NCBI GenBank assembly: GCA_014904845.1
Contig: MU119213.1
Location: 516,079-580,078 of the forward strand
Length of the DNA stretch: 64,000 nt
Source: Acephala macrosclerotiorum
Taxonomy: Eukaryota > Ascomycota > Leotiomycetes > Helotiales > Mollisiaceae
Direction of reading: 5' to 3'
The position numbers and the translations under genes were made by a program. The notes under the pieces were generated by a model. The model searched no databases. It had not been told where the DNA came from and saw only the letters and a program-made list of their open reading frames with translations. Numbering within the stretch: the stretch's first letter is position 1; each line of letters starts with the position of its first letter. This document shows, one piece after another, positions 23,301 through 35,700 of this stretch.

Positions 23301-25516
23301 GGTGCAAGACCATCGATTTCGTCGAAGAAGATTATACTCGGTTGTGTCTTCCTTGCTTCTTCGAACAAGAGCCGAAGTTGTCTTTCGGCTTCGCCAACCC
23401 ATTTGCTCAATGCATCAGCACCCTTTCGCATGTAGAACGTAATTTTTCTGCCTCCAGAGCCAACTTGAGCAGCCAAAGCTCTTGCCAAAAGCGTCTTACC
23501 GGTACCTGGAGGACCATGGAACAAGACTCCTCGTGGAGGAGTGACATGGAACTTCAGGAACAGCTCGGGATAAAGGAGTGGCATCTGAACCATCTCTTTG
23601 AGCTGATCTATGTGTCCTTCGAGACCACCAATCTTGCTGAAGTCGACATTTTGATCAACACCAAGGGGATCAGCATCCGCCAAAGCCTTCTGACTCTTGA
23701 TCCTTCCGAGATTTGCTGGAGTTCCTGACAGACCAGCGATAGCTTCGGTATTGTTTGTTTGTCCCAAACCTGGAAGAAGTCCTGGGGGGAAGGCAGATGT
23801 CGGGGTCATGCCCACGTTACCTCCAACGTTTGAAGGTCGTTGCATTCCCTCATCATCACTACTGTCTGAATCTACACCACCGGCGGCACCAGTCCCCCAA
23901 GGACCAGAAATGGCTGGTGCAGGCCCACCACCGCCTCCGAATGGACCGAAAGTTGTGTACAGATTCCGCTCCCATGCCTGGCTTGCGCCATTGCGACCAC
24001 CTCTGGCTCTGCGTGTTGGTGTTGGAGCAGGATCTTCATTGTCTTCATCCGCAGCATAAACTTCAGCCATGGGTTTGATGCTGTAATCCACCTTCTTTCT
24101 CTGGCGACCCGGTCTGTCGTATGCAATCTGGGAATCATCTCGGACCCGTCGTCTTCGCCCACCGGTTTTCAAATCTTGAAGTTCCTCTGCGATCTCATCC
24201 TCATCTAGAAGCTCGTCAGCCTCAGAGCCAGGGCTTGCTCGTCTCCGAGAGCTGCTTTTCGACTTCGCCTGGGCTGCACGCCTGCCTCTTCTGACTGGGC
24301 TTGATTCATATTCATCGTCCTTATCTTTGCTCTTCTTGCCTGAAGCGTCCGACATCTCTTCATCGGTGGGGTTATCCTCGCCAGGATCAAAGTCGCTGCT
24401 CGCATCTGCACCAGATTTCGGTTTCTGCTTTGACTTAGACCCCCTAGTAAGACGACGACCTGTTGGCTGTACGGCTGACGTCTCTGCGACCTCCTCAACT
24501 TCCCTTTCTACCGAAGCACCTGCTCTAGACCCTCTCGTTCGGCGGCCTACGGGAATATCATCCTCATCGTCCTCGTCGTCTGCAGCTGGCGGTCGTGCTT
24601 CTGGTTCGTCGGGCTTTGCAAGCTCATCAATCTCATCCCTGGCGTTAGGAGCTTCGCCCTGCGCAGTTTCAATCATTGCATCAGCTTCGTCCTGGTCGTC
24701 CGATCCTGCTATCTCCAGAGGTTTCGCAGGTGCTTCAGCCTCTTGTTCGTTGGAGCTTGACTCGTGGATTTCCTCTTTGATGGTAGATGCTGCTGGTTGC
24801 TTCACACCTTTTGAGCCTCGAGTAGCTCGTCGCGCTATCGGCTCTGGACTGTGGCCTTCGCGAATGATATGATGTCCCGAAGTTGACAGAGAAATCGGTT
24901 CCTCTCCTTCTTCAGTATGTGCTCGGGTATTTCTGCGAGGTGGAAGCCCGGCGGATAAAGGTTCGCTGGCTTTGCGTCCTCGAAGAGTGCGTCCTGTGCT
25001 GCCAGCTCTGGTTGCGCCAGGTGTGAACGTAAGCTTGATGATTTTGGTCTTCTTCCTAGATGAGCCTTCTTCCTCGGACTCGGGTTCATGCGAGACTGCT
25101 GCCCGTGAACGTTTCTTCTGCGGTCGCTTTATGGGTATGTCATCCGAGTCCTCGTCGATGTCGCCCACGACGGGCTCTTCTTCTTCTTCTTCGCCACTGG
25201 ATTCTTCGTAATTTTGGACCTTTTTGGTCGCCTTTCGAACGGCTCTGCCAGTCTTCTCGTTCATTTCAACCTCTTCCGACTCCTCGCTCGGATCTTCGAA
25301 TGATTCTTCTAGCAGACTGTCCGAAGCTTCGTCATCCGACACGTCAGATCCTCTGTACTTGCTGCGTTTCGTGCGCTTCTTGGGACCTGCCGACGCTCTT
25401 TTTGTTGACTTTCGAGACTTCTTCGCGGAGCCCCTGGTCTCTGTTGGGTCGAAGTCGGTGTCGTTGGAGTCGGACTTGTTCGGATCAAAGGTATCAATCT
25501 TTCGCTTCGCGGGCAT
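20400..25516 (-). CDS. YTA7: Bromodomain AAA-ATPase YTA7/ATAD2 (histone chaperone)
   Basis: YTA7 is a hexameric nuclear ATPase that disassembles or remodels nucleosomes and bounds silent chromatin. Exons on the minus strand are 22499-25516, 22179-22451 and 20400-22130, giving 1,673 aa. A long acidic/basic N-terminus (residues 1-600) precedes AAA1, with Walker A GPPGTGKT near residue 667, Walker B IIFFDEIDGLAPV near 730, and GATNRPDNIDPALRRPGRFD. AAA2 is degenerate (GEPGMGQ in place of Walker A), as in the family. A bromodomain-like region starts at about residue 1155 (LNLLKVQIQPIMDQIHRKY ... FVRPDIPQFRPFEI). The Ser/Asn-rich tail may be a fungal addition. The second intron (22131-22178) uses a GC donor, GCAAGT, with GCTAAC branch and TAG end. 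Splicing it restores SKQNRKEFFATIIEYVKK. The ATG at 25516 (MPAKRKIDTFD) was chosen because the upstream frame begins only with GTG. Confidence 0.93.
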
Positions 25517-26954
25517 GGCGATATCGGTAAGTTTCTGCGGATTCGAGACGAGGAAGGGAAGTTCAGGAATCGAGGCGATGCTCTGGTGAATTATCGAGGT
25601 GCCGCGTTTGCTCACACATACATCATTTCGCGATGGTTCTGTATTCAGCCAACTCTGGTTGACATTTCAACCGCAGACAGGAAGGCCGAATGAGGTGCAA
25701 AGAGAGAAGAACTCAATGTCGCACATACGAATCAATCGATGATATTAAAGTGCAAGAACGATGCTAACGAGTGTGTGTTCTCGCAGTCAGCTCGTTGATT
25801 CGAACAAGTCGCGACGGGGAGTTCCGGCCTTAGGCAAAAATGACAACACACTAGTGCCCAGAGAAGCCTAGCACATACGCCACTCGACAAAAATGCAGGT
25901 GTGATCTCACAAGAGTGCATGCAAGCAAAGGGAAAGAAGAGCATTCCGCAATTCGAGATCTTGAGAAATAACGGTCAACGACAACCTTTAAAGCCATCGC
26001 GAAGACATACGGCTATCAAGGCAAGCTCTGCGACTCAATTTCCGTCGGTTTCAAGGACATTTAAGACATGAAAAATGACAATATTTGACACTTTCAAGAG
26101 TATATTCTTGATGATGTTTTCTTTACGAGTATGGCTTTTATAGAAGAGGCTCAAATTAAGGTTATCTATTTAAAGCTCTGTTCCTGATCTGACTGCGGGG
26201 AGACTCGTCACGTGAGTGGACTATCTTACCTCCATTTTGTCCAGCATCCACATTTGTTACATGCATGGTAATTGGATTGTGAAACCATGGAATTTGGTCT
26301 GTCAAGAATCTCGTTGTTCCCACCCTGATGCTGCTATTCATGAAGTCCATGATGTGTCGGTCGCCTGGCGCTCGGGGCCCGATTGGATGCCGGCGCTTAG
26401 GCCAGCAACAGATATCTGAGTGCCAATGTCTCTGGTACCACCCAACTCTTCCTCCTTTACACTTTCGGACACAGTCCTTTTCTTAATCTTAAGCAACCTT
26501 TCCCTTACTTCTTGAGTTGCCAATCAAGCAAGCAATGGCTTCCCACATTTCCGTCGGCAGCACGACTCGGCAGGTCAGAAATCTCTTCATGCGTTTTGCA
26601 GTCGAGCCCGTTCACGTTTGGATAGTGGACGTGCCGCATCCTCCTCGAGCGAATGTGGACGCCAACCCGACATGACAGGCCTTCCCGCGGATTACCATTT
26701 CACCGGAAGGTCTCTTGCATAACAGGTATTGATTTTGCTGCATGTAACCTCATGGTTTTCTTCCACACTAGAGTTCTCCACATGGTCTTCCCTTCCCCGC
26801 AGCGCCAACTCTGACTGCAGACCTAATGGCCCCGGTCCCGACTAGAGTTGTATCAAGGTTTGTCCTAATATAAGATTCCATTCTCGTCCCCGTCAACGTG
26901 CTTTGTGTCCCCTCGCGTTCTTCCCCCCTGGCTGCTCAGTTCACGCTATTCAAG
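25517..26954. promoter_or_regulatory. Divergent intergenic region between YTA7 and the GH43-like gene
   Basis: These 1.4 kb must contain both promoters. No coding frame was recognised. The last 80 bp are pyrimidine-rich, as is usual before fungal start codons. No operator was identified. Confidence 0.4.
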
Positions 26955-28961
26955 ATGTGGAGCTCTGTTATAGTCCATGTCCTTATTCTTCTCGGTTCTG
27001 TCGTTTCACGAGTCTCTGCGGCATCTCAAGTGACTACAACATTCAGTAATGTCGTTCAGGTTCGTACTGCCATCTATTCGTCTTTTTATCCTTTCTGGGA
27101 AGGAGTTGGTGTCTATTCGACCCTGCTCTGCATGTCTCATCGGGGAGGGACCTTTTATACTTACTTTCATACAGTACCACTTTGACACAGACGGCAACGC
27201 TATCGACTTGTAAGTTACCTCGAATCCCCCATCTCTGAATCCCACAAGGCTAGAGAACTGGCAACATGAGTCTTTGAAGAGCAAATACTGACATCATAAC
27301 AGAACAAGCGGCAAAATCGACTACCTCGGAGGAGCCTATGTCTGGTACGGCATCCCCTTCGGCTGCGGCTCAGAATTCTGCGGAGTAGCAACCTACTCCT
27401 CATCAGACCTGCAAACGTGGCACTTCAACGGCTTCGCATTTGATCCCAACACTCCTGAGATTGAAGCTCTATGCCTAGCCCCCTTGTCAGGAAACTGTGG
27501 ACGACCTCACATCGTCTACAGCGCTGCCAACAATGACTATGTCCTCTGGGTCAATGCTGATTCTCCCGGCTATGTTGTTTTCACAAGCAGCAGCCCGACG
27601 AGTGGATTCGTTCAAAATCCCAATCGAGCACTTGTTGGTGTCCAGTCCCCAGGACCTTTCCAAGCTGGTGATTTTAGTGTGCATGTCATCAATGGGACTG
27701 GCTACTTGGCCTACTCGCTGATTGACTTCACTACCACTGGCGCATCCATCTGGCCACCATTTAATCAGGTAAGAGATAATCACTCTATTCCCTCACTCTC
27801 TATGATAAATGATCTTAAATTCTGACGCTATCACAGTCAATCTACGTCCAACAACTCACACCGGATATGCGTAATACAACCGGATCAGCCTATCACGTCC
27901 TTTCCTCTGCGAACGATCTGGTTGATTTCGAAGCCGAATCTCCAGACATCTTTCAGCGCGGAGACTACTTCTACATCTCCGCCTCCAATACCTGTGGTTT
28001 CTGCACGGGCACAATCCTAATATTCTACCGTTCCAAAACCATTGCCGGACCCGTAAGCACACCTCTCTTGCTTTTCCTTTACCTGTTTGCTCCCAAGTCG
28101 TATCTCACGCATCCCTCCTCTCATCCCTTCGAAGAACACGGTACTAACTCATCTCAGTGGACCCGCCAAATAATCTCCGCCGACACCTGCGGCGGCCAAT
28201 CAACTGGCGTCCTCACCCTCCCCTCCCCATCTGGTGGCCTAGCCTCTTACCTCCACATCGCCGACCTTTTCGCCACCGCCCCCCTAACCGGTACCCGCAT
28301 GGCCGCCCACGGGCACCAAATCCAACTCCTCTCCTTCAACGAAGACAATAGCATTGGACCTTTGGACTGCAGCCTCACAAAATCCGTATCCGTTACTTTC
28401 ACAGCCGGAACGAATGTCTCGTCCACAGGCTTCGCTACCAGAGCTACTGATGGCTCTGGAGAATCGGGGATATATACTCCGGAGTGTAATCTACCACAGT
28501 TTCAACTCTATCAGACCTGGGCGAGCTCGAAAACAGGGACGTTGAAAGAGGTGGGAGTTAATCTCGCTGGAGACTTTCCGACTGGAAATACGACGATTAC
28601 GGTGTTTCGGTATCAGAATAATAATGATTTCTTCACGCCGCATTTTGTTTGGGAAACGCTCACTATTTTCAACGTTGTCCCTGCCAATGTTTCTCAAGCG
28701 TTTGAAGTGGTGAGGGTTCCTGTTGGTGCGGCTGTGAAGGCAGGAGATAGGTTGGGGATGGCGATCGTGACGCTGAGCGTGACACCAATGTGTACTTTGG
28801 TGAAGACCAATTCGCAGGTGATGTTTGATGTTAATACGAGTACGAGGACGTTGTTTGCGAATGGACCTGGACAGGTCAGTTTGAGGGGTATTAATGGGAA
28901 GACTCCACCGGTTGTTGTGCTGCCTGGGCAGCAGCTCAAATGGTATGCTGCTGTTGATTAA
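26955..28961 (+). CDS. Secreted GH43-like glycoside hydrolase with extra C-terminal domain
   Basis: Probably acts outside the cell on arabinose- or galactose-containing polysaccharide. Exons are 26955-27059, 27175-27209, 27303-27768, 27837-28052 and 28158-28961, giving 541 aa. The signal peptide is residues 1-23 (MWSSVIVHVLILLGSVVSRV). GH43-type five-blade features follow: DTDGNAIDLTSGKIDYLGGA, YVWYGIPFGCG, YSSSDLQTWHF, GRPHIVYSAANNDYVLWVNA and AESPDIFQRGDYFYISAS. The last (Glu/Asp in EAESPDIF) sits where the catalytic acid region lies in relatives. The final 190 residues are Thr/Val-rich and beta-strand-like, with no recognised family. The first donor (GTTCGT) is weak, but the joined frame VVQ-YHFDTDGN fits. 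The exact GH43 subfamily and the catalytic residues are not assigned. The upstream ORF to 26898 is leader. Confidence 0.72.
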
Positions 28962-29194
28962 TTGTTTATGCCTTATACATATCAGAGAGGAAATAAATAG
29001 GAGGCGAGAGAAAAGATTGTGGTTGACATATTTGATGGGCTGAGGAGCTCGAATGCCGAGATATATGAGCATCTGGACGAAAGGCTCTTTAATGATAATT
29101 ATAAAACAACATTACACGATACGCAACCAATATTATTGAAAGCTGAAGCAAATGAAAAGGATTTGAGAAGAATAGCAGCAGAAGATGTGTAAAG

Positions 29195-29975
29195 TTGGAA
29201 GGAGGGGAAATATTTGGTGGCCGCAAGTGCTTGAGGAGCTTTACCTCCAGGATAGCACAGTCTTCAACCTCATATCAAATCGGGAATTTCCCCTTCCCGG
29301 AACTCGATTCGGAGTGGATCATTCGCCATTTCGAACAGCCCTTCCTTACTCTAAAGAACAACATCCCCAAGAATCAGAGAGAGATAACTTTAAAGTATCA
29401 CACCCTCGTAACGGGAAGCTGGAGCCTCTCAGTTCACCAGAAATATACCATCGTCATGGCAAACGCTAATTACGGACCAACAATCTTTCTCGAAAATACC
29501 ACCCCACCAGAAAGCCAACCAGGATGTAGGAATAAGACTCAGCAGTCAAAAGATGGATCATAGACCAAGACTTAGATCTTCCTGCTCCAAAAGCTCCCGA
29601 ACCATTCGAAGGTCACATTACTAGAACACAGGAGATCAGAAATGGCGACCTAATGATCGAATACGATCAAAAGCTCGGATGTGGAATAGAGAGCAGGATA
29701 AAGATGTGAATAACATCACTCACGTTTGTGCTGAACGCGTTGGGAGGTTGCTGAAGGATGTCGTTCTTGTGGAGGCAGCACTCGCCTTGCTGGAAGAGGA
29801 GTTCAGCATGCCAGGAGATTTACCTCTGAGGCAGATTTACAAGAGATTAAGCATGGCGCGGTCTGGAAGCTTGATGGGCTTCCTAGTAGCATCGTCGCTC
29901 GATCGCATGTTCTATCTAGACGACGCGTCGTATCCATTTCGATGCAAGCCTGGAGATTTAGCGATTGAAGCCTAG
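29195..29975 (+). pseudogene. Possible degenerate gene, family not recognised
   Basis: Three stretches on the plus strand look protein-like but lie in different frames. 29195-29563 includes SEWIIRHFEQPFLTLKNNIP and KYTIVMANANYGPTIFLE. About 29548-29705 includes LPAPKAPEPFEGHITRTQEI and DLMIEYDQKLGCGIESRI. 29679-29975 includes ERVGRLLKDVVLVEAALALL. No plausible introns join them, so at least two frameshifts would be needed. It may be a decayed gene or chance. Confidence 0.25.
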
Positions 29976-30817
29976 AGAAATAGAGACCTTGTGCTTTGGA
30001 GACGCTGAAGCTGTAGCGACGAAACTTGAATACTTCAATGCAAGTTGCAGGTAGGGGGAAAATTAAGAAGAAGAAAAAAACACATTCGCCGTTCAAGGAA
30101 AACATTGGTATCTAGCGGATAGGTACTGAAATTTGACGGATATGTGAGGACAGTTGCAGGCTCTGTGGCGTTGACGCGTCGTGCACCGGAGAAGCCCGGA
30201 GTTATAGTGGTTGGAGCCTGGAGTGATGGGGGCTTCAAGCCTGGACATCGCTATATTTACAGTGAGGAGAGCCTGGAAGTATAAGCACGGGTACAGAATG
30301 ATGGGGTGATCACAGATCAGATGAGCGACGTGTCGCGATACCTTCTTTTGATCAATTAATCTCATCTTCGATTCTCGTGGTCTTCACCTGGCGTCGTCAG
30401 ACATCATGTCCTCCAACTGTGCTCCGCAAGATCATTACTCACCTCCCTCATCACTACCTTAACGAGTTTCTACACCAGTAACATACCGCACGCACTACTC
30501 TCCGCAAGCTCATGCTTCTCATATGCGTAGTATCGCCCAAATTTCAGACAGAAGAAAATGGAATGTAAGGTTAAAAGTTAGCATTAGTGAGAGAGATAAT
30601 TACATTAACACTATTTTTGACAGGTATCCTTCTCCACTACCTCGATAAAGATCGAACATCATCCCAAAATCAGTCTTTGCCCTTCCCTCCAATGCAGTTT
30701 GATACCCCACATAATGCGATCCTCATGACGACCCCTCCACTGTCTCAAGTCTGGCCTATTCCAAAACGAAATCTATCGTAAAGGTCCGAGGGGAAACAGA
30801 GTATACAACGCCCCCAT
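29976..30817. other. Intergenic region
   Basis: These 842 bp show no gene-like frame and no recognised repeat. They contain the region beyond the 3' end of the GH17 relic. Confidence 0.4.
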
Positions 30818-31922
30818 CTAGGAAGAGCAGGAAAGGTCATAAAGAGGAGTTGTAGTACTAGCTGTGACACCAAAGCTGGGACTCGCGCCTCCATCAAGAT
30901 CATACCAGAATGTTGGGATCTTATCAATGGCGAAGCCACAACCAACCGATTTCCAATAGGATTCAGCATCCGCAATACTGGCGGTCGCTTGTCCTGAAAC
31001 AGGTTTAGGCCATCCTGCCTTAGTGACCCAGATGGGCTTACCTTGGGCAACTGCAATGGTGGCTTGGTAGGCATCCTCGAAGAGCGATTGAACGTTAGCA
31101 ACGCCATTGGCCTGAGTGTTCTGGAAGTAGGGATATGCGTTAACACCCAAGAAATCACATGCAGAGATGACAGCAGTGTTGAAACCATTGACATATGCAG
31201 TCCAGGTATCGGCATGGCCGATCGGCTTGCCGGCGAGTGCGGTTCCTACAATGGCGTTTCGTGTGGCTTGAATAAAGTTGACAATGTCGTCTAGGTCGGC
31301 ACCTGGGCTGGAGCTAGAATAGCTGAGATAAGACCATTCGTTGTTTCGTCTTAAATCATAGTATACAAACGAGCAGAGGTGAAGCCAGAAGTACCAACGA
31401 CGTTACGAGCAAGATTGAACTGGGTTTCAAAGCTCGATCGATCCATGCCTGCAGATCCGTAGTTGAACCCCATGGCAATACCACTCCTTGATGAGGAGGA
31501 TGGCGACGCAGCTGCCGAACTCGAGGAAGGGTTGATGTAGTCGGTGCAACGAAGTCAGAGGTCGCTACTGAAGGTCCACCATTTCCAGGACCGGTCTCGG
31601 TGGCAGGACTTCCAGCTGGAGAAGCAGAAGTTTGGGCAGGCGTATTGCTGGTGAGGCAAGACCGAGGAGTACCCGGTCCCCGATACGGCGCCGTGATGAT
31701 AGCACCTTCGTAAGTGAAGGTCATGGTAGGACACGGAGCAGCGATCATAGTGGCAGGTGTCAAGCAAGATCGAGGTGCACCAGGTCCTGTTTATGGAGCC
31801 GTAATGACTGCACCTCCATACATGAAGGTCATGGTTGGGCATGCATCGTCGCGCTTTGCAGCTGGGGCAGGAGCAGCGAGTGCCACCGCCGGCGGCAAAG
31901 CTGGAAGGATGAATGATCGCAT
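30818..31922 (-). pseudogene. Broken GH17 beta-1,3-glucanase (eglC/BGL2-like)
   Basis: GH17 enzymes remodel cell-wall beta-1,3-glucan. From 31922 the minus strand gives a signal peptide (MRSFILPALPPAVALAA), then a duplicated segment (CPTMTFMYGGAVITAP and CPTMTFTYEGAIITAP, each followed by a TGPG/RGPG-PRSCLT tail). A TAA (31793-31795) interrupts between them. A Ser/Thr linker shifts frame. The catalytic domain then starts [20 protein letters not shown], reaches SARLYTMI and stops (TAA). It resumes after a deletion of roughly 70 residues at DDIVNFIQATRNAIVGTALA, through GHADTWTAYVNGFN and GVNAYPYFQNTQAN, to the end. The segment that carries the nucleophile Glu in relatives (VTETGWP) reads VTKAGWP, so the essential Glu is Lys. 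Stop codons, a frameshift, a deletion and the lost nucleophile together indicate a pseudogene. Confidence 0.78.
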
Positions 31923-32779
31923 TGTGGACGGACGACGGAAGTGACTGCGACTGAAGAGAGTAATTGAACGATTGACAATGGCCAAAAGATCTGTAGAATG
32001 GAGACCTGTTGGCAAACAGTGCGGATGTGCACTCTTTAAGAAGTTACGAGATCAATGGTCTTGGATTTTGCCAACAGCTGACGACGGCCGGTGGCATGAT
32101 GCTAGGCTAGGTAGGAACGAGGGGCGACAAAGAGAAATGCCAATGACAACGACGTCGTTAACACCGGTTCATAGTCGCAACATCCTCAATTGGCTCTTCG
32201 GGTGCTTCATCCGAGAAGTCCGATATACCGGTACCGCAAACACAAACATGGAAGGATGAAAACAAAGAACAGGTACAGATAAAGAAGCAATACAAAACAA
32301 TACAACAGAATAAAAAGGTATAGTTTAACCTACTACGAGAATTTATGCACATCTCAAGACCACACACAGTCCTTCAAGTTCTCCCATGAGGTCATTATTT
32401 ACCTTCAATGTTGAACCCCGCCCCCGCACTCGCCACCACAAACTTTTTTTTAGACTTCCTGCAGAGCGGGCACTAGCAAGTTATATTTAGAGCCTTCTGG
32501 TGTCCATCAAATACGACAACACGAGCTTCTAGTGTTTAGAGTAAGTGACATACGGCATTCAATTGTCCTGACTGGAGTTCGGGAAACAAGTCGTCACCTT
32601 CTGGTCATCTAGAAAGCCAAAATACTCTAGTTTAACAAGCTGAAACGAATATTCAACTGCTTCCAACGAGCAATCGTGCTCTCTATCTTTTCTTTCTATC
32701 GTCAAGCAGAAATCCCTAAAAGATCTTACACAACCTACCCCACCACTCATCATCATCTCATCTCCCAACCCATCTCATT
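31923..32779. other. Intergenic region
   Basis: These 857 bp lie between the GH17 relic and the 3' end of the hydantoinase gene, with no coding signal. Short A-rich runs (about 32265-32330) are present, and no repeat family was recognised. Confidence 0.4.
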
Positions 32780-35700
32780 TCACGCATCCCCAAACATTTC
32801 CCAAACACTCTTGGGCTGTTCATACTCTCCCACACTAACAGGCTCATACTTCATATCTAAGCCAAACGCCTTCGGCCCGCCCATTTCCAGCCCCCTCTCC
32901 GTCGCCCAAACAGGCGGCGCCCTTAACGCAATAACACTAACCCTCAATCCATACTTATAATCACTTATTCCCAAGGGGGCACCATTCGCCTTGTCTAAGA
33001 ATGTGATCAAATCTGGACATACTGCTAGGACTTTATCTACTTTCCCATCTTCTTTTAGAATCGCAGATAGATTTTCGTTCTCGAAATCGACTAGGAGGGA
33101 CGTGGTGGATGGGATGAAGGGATCGGTGTCGGAGAAAGAGGAGAGGAGGACAGAGCCACGGGTGAAGCCTTCGGCGACCTTGCGGGTTACGGAGATTATC
33201 TTGCCGGTGAAGAGGAGGATGCCGTTTTCGGATTTGAGGATCGAGGTGACGGGGTCGATTTTTAGGGAGCGGGAGAGGGCGATGGAACGGCCTATCATCC
33301 AGGCTTAAGGGGACTTTTAGTGGTTGTGATGAGAAAGGGTAGGGGATGTACCATGAGAAAAGCTATTTCGAGGTAGGGTTCTTGCTTCATTCCCGTAGAC
33401 TGGGGAGATGCACATTCCGGATAGATTTCCAAGGTTGGTACAAGCGTTCCTCATGACTTCTTCTGCTTCGAGGTTGTCACGGGTGTTCTTGAAGATCTGA
33501 AGATGTAGATCAGCAACATAACTTTGAGCGAATTGGTTTTGACTTACTTGTGTATTGCCCAGCCCATTTGCCACAGCAGCAGGCGCAACAGGGATGTCCT
33601 TCAGACACCTCACCGTTTGCCAGATCATGGGGTAGGCTCTCGCAACCAAGTCGGTATCAAGTGTACTTTTACCGAAACGATGAGAGGCAAGAAGTGCTTC
33701 GAATGCATTCATGCCTCCAATCTCGTTTGGAATGACGGCGTCGAATGTTGAAAGGCCGGTCACTTCCATGACACCTTTCATGGCATCGGTTACTCTACGG
33801 ATTCGTTAGCCAAATTCTCGTTGGATATGGTGCACCACTCACTCGTCTAGGCCTGGTATTCGTTCCAGGTAAACACTTGGTGAGCCCTGATGATGGTTAG
33901 CTAAAAGAACGAAACTGAAGACACGAAGAACTTACCATGAAACCAGCAACAAGTACGACACCGCTATCTGGAAAGGTGTCGTGTCTCCGAATTTTTATCT
34001 CCTCGCCATTTCGAAGTGCCAATAAGCACGCAACATACGCAGGATATGGTTCGCCACAGCTACCAACACCGAGAACTCCCGTACCATCTTGCAAAAATTG
34101 AATGTCTAACTCTGAAAGATACCAATAATCGCCTTCGATCCGAGGTTGATATGACGAAATGTCGATTTGCTCTTTAATGTCACAACTCGATCCTTTCGAT
34201 GCAGCTTGGTCCAAGGCCTTGATAGAAGTTGGCGGCTTTTCTTCCACTGGTGACGATGATTCTGATTCATCAAAACGCTCCGCGTATCCGTCAACTAGGT
34301 CTCCAACCACCCTGACAAGAACCCGTGTAGCTCCATTTGTAACGTATGATATTGGGATGACGTCAACCTCAACAACCTCTATCGTCGTCTTGTTTCCTCC
34401 CGCTGCAACGCATTGCTTTGTAGCCAAAGCTTTGGCATCTTCGATTTCTTGATCGATGGTTTTCGCTCCAGGGACGACTGTCTTGTCCACAGTACCGCTG
34501 ACTTTGGCAATCTAATACTTGTCAGTACTCAGATGTAGTCTTGCAAGGAGGTGGACTTGCCGCAGCTCCCACCGCATTTGCTACTTTGAGGTATTGTGGC
34601 CGAATAATTTCCCCAACGCCTGCGATTTGGTCCGCAATAATGATACTCCCGCCGCCAACGAGGATCACTCTTGCATCACCCTGCTTGGTCTTGACTAGAT
34701 CAATTGCCTCTTCCAAAGCTCTGGTAATTTCTGCAAGGCCAGATGCTTTTGTTCCGGGAGTGACGGAATTCTCGGTGTACTTGTTGTCCAGGACGAGATC
34801 TGTAGCCTAGATGTTTACTTGTCAGTGAGAACTTCCTCTTGATATAAGATACCGTCAAAAATAAGCATTTCCCAGTAAACTAACGATTCCTTCCGCTCTT
34901 TGAGGTCTATCTGGCTGACCCAGCATGTTGAAAGTACAGCTAGACCTGCTTTACTGCAGATATGTCACTATGGTCTTGATAAACACAGAGCAGAATGTCT
35001 GATCATTGGAAATCTCAACTCAAGGCCTTTCAAGTGGAGAATATCGGTCTTTCGGACATTCTGAAGTCAAACCTTCTAGAAAGACAATGCCTGCTTTCTA
35101 GAAAGAAGAAAAGTTGCTCACAGTGAGTGTCCGGCCACCGAATGCAATGCCCTCTTTGTCCAATCTCGAACCAACTGAATCAGGACCAACGGACGTTCGT
35201 GAGCTTTTGACTCGAACGATTGAACCACCACCTAGAGCAATGCTGTGAACGTCTGGAATTGTGAAGTTGGTCCTCACACCAGCAATCTTGACGAATGCAG
35301 CTGATTGTCTTGGATAACCAGTTTTGAGAAGCGTGCAGATATCCGTAGTCGTGCTGGACAATTTAGCCTCAAGAAGTGGGGTTTCGAAGCTCGCTTACCC
35401 TCCAACGTCAACGACAAGAACCTCTCTCTGATCTGAATGATGAGTCGTTTCTGCTTTGGCAAGCAAAGCAGCTCCTCTCGCACTATTCGTCGGTCCTGAA
35501 GAGAAGCATCTTACGGGATACTCTGCAGCTGTGGAAGCCTTACTCAGAGTCCCATCATTGAGAGTAATGTAAAGCTTGCACCTGCCCAGCTTTCGTACGG
35601 CATGCGAGAAGCCATCGATAACATGACGCGCAAATCTTCGTAGACTAGCGTTCAAAATGCAAGCGTTTTCTCGCTCAAGAAAGCCGAGTCGACCCACAGC

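Noticed and set aside
24327..24872. Plus-strand ORFs opposite the YTA7 N-terminus
   Set aside because: Ser/Ala-rich shadows of the acidic coding region on the other strand.
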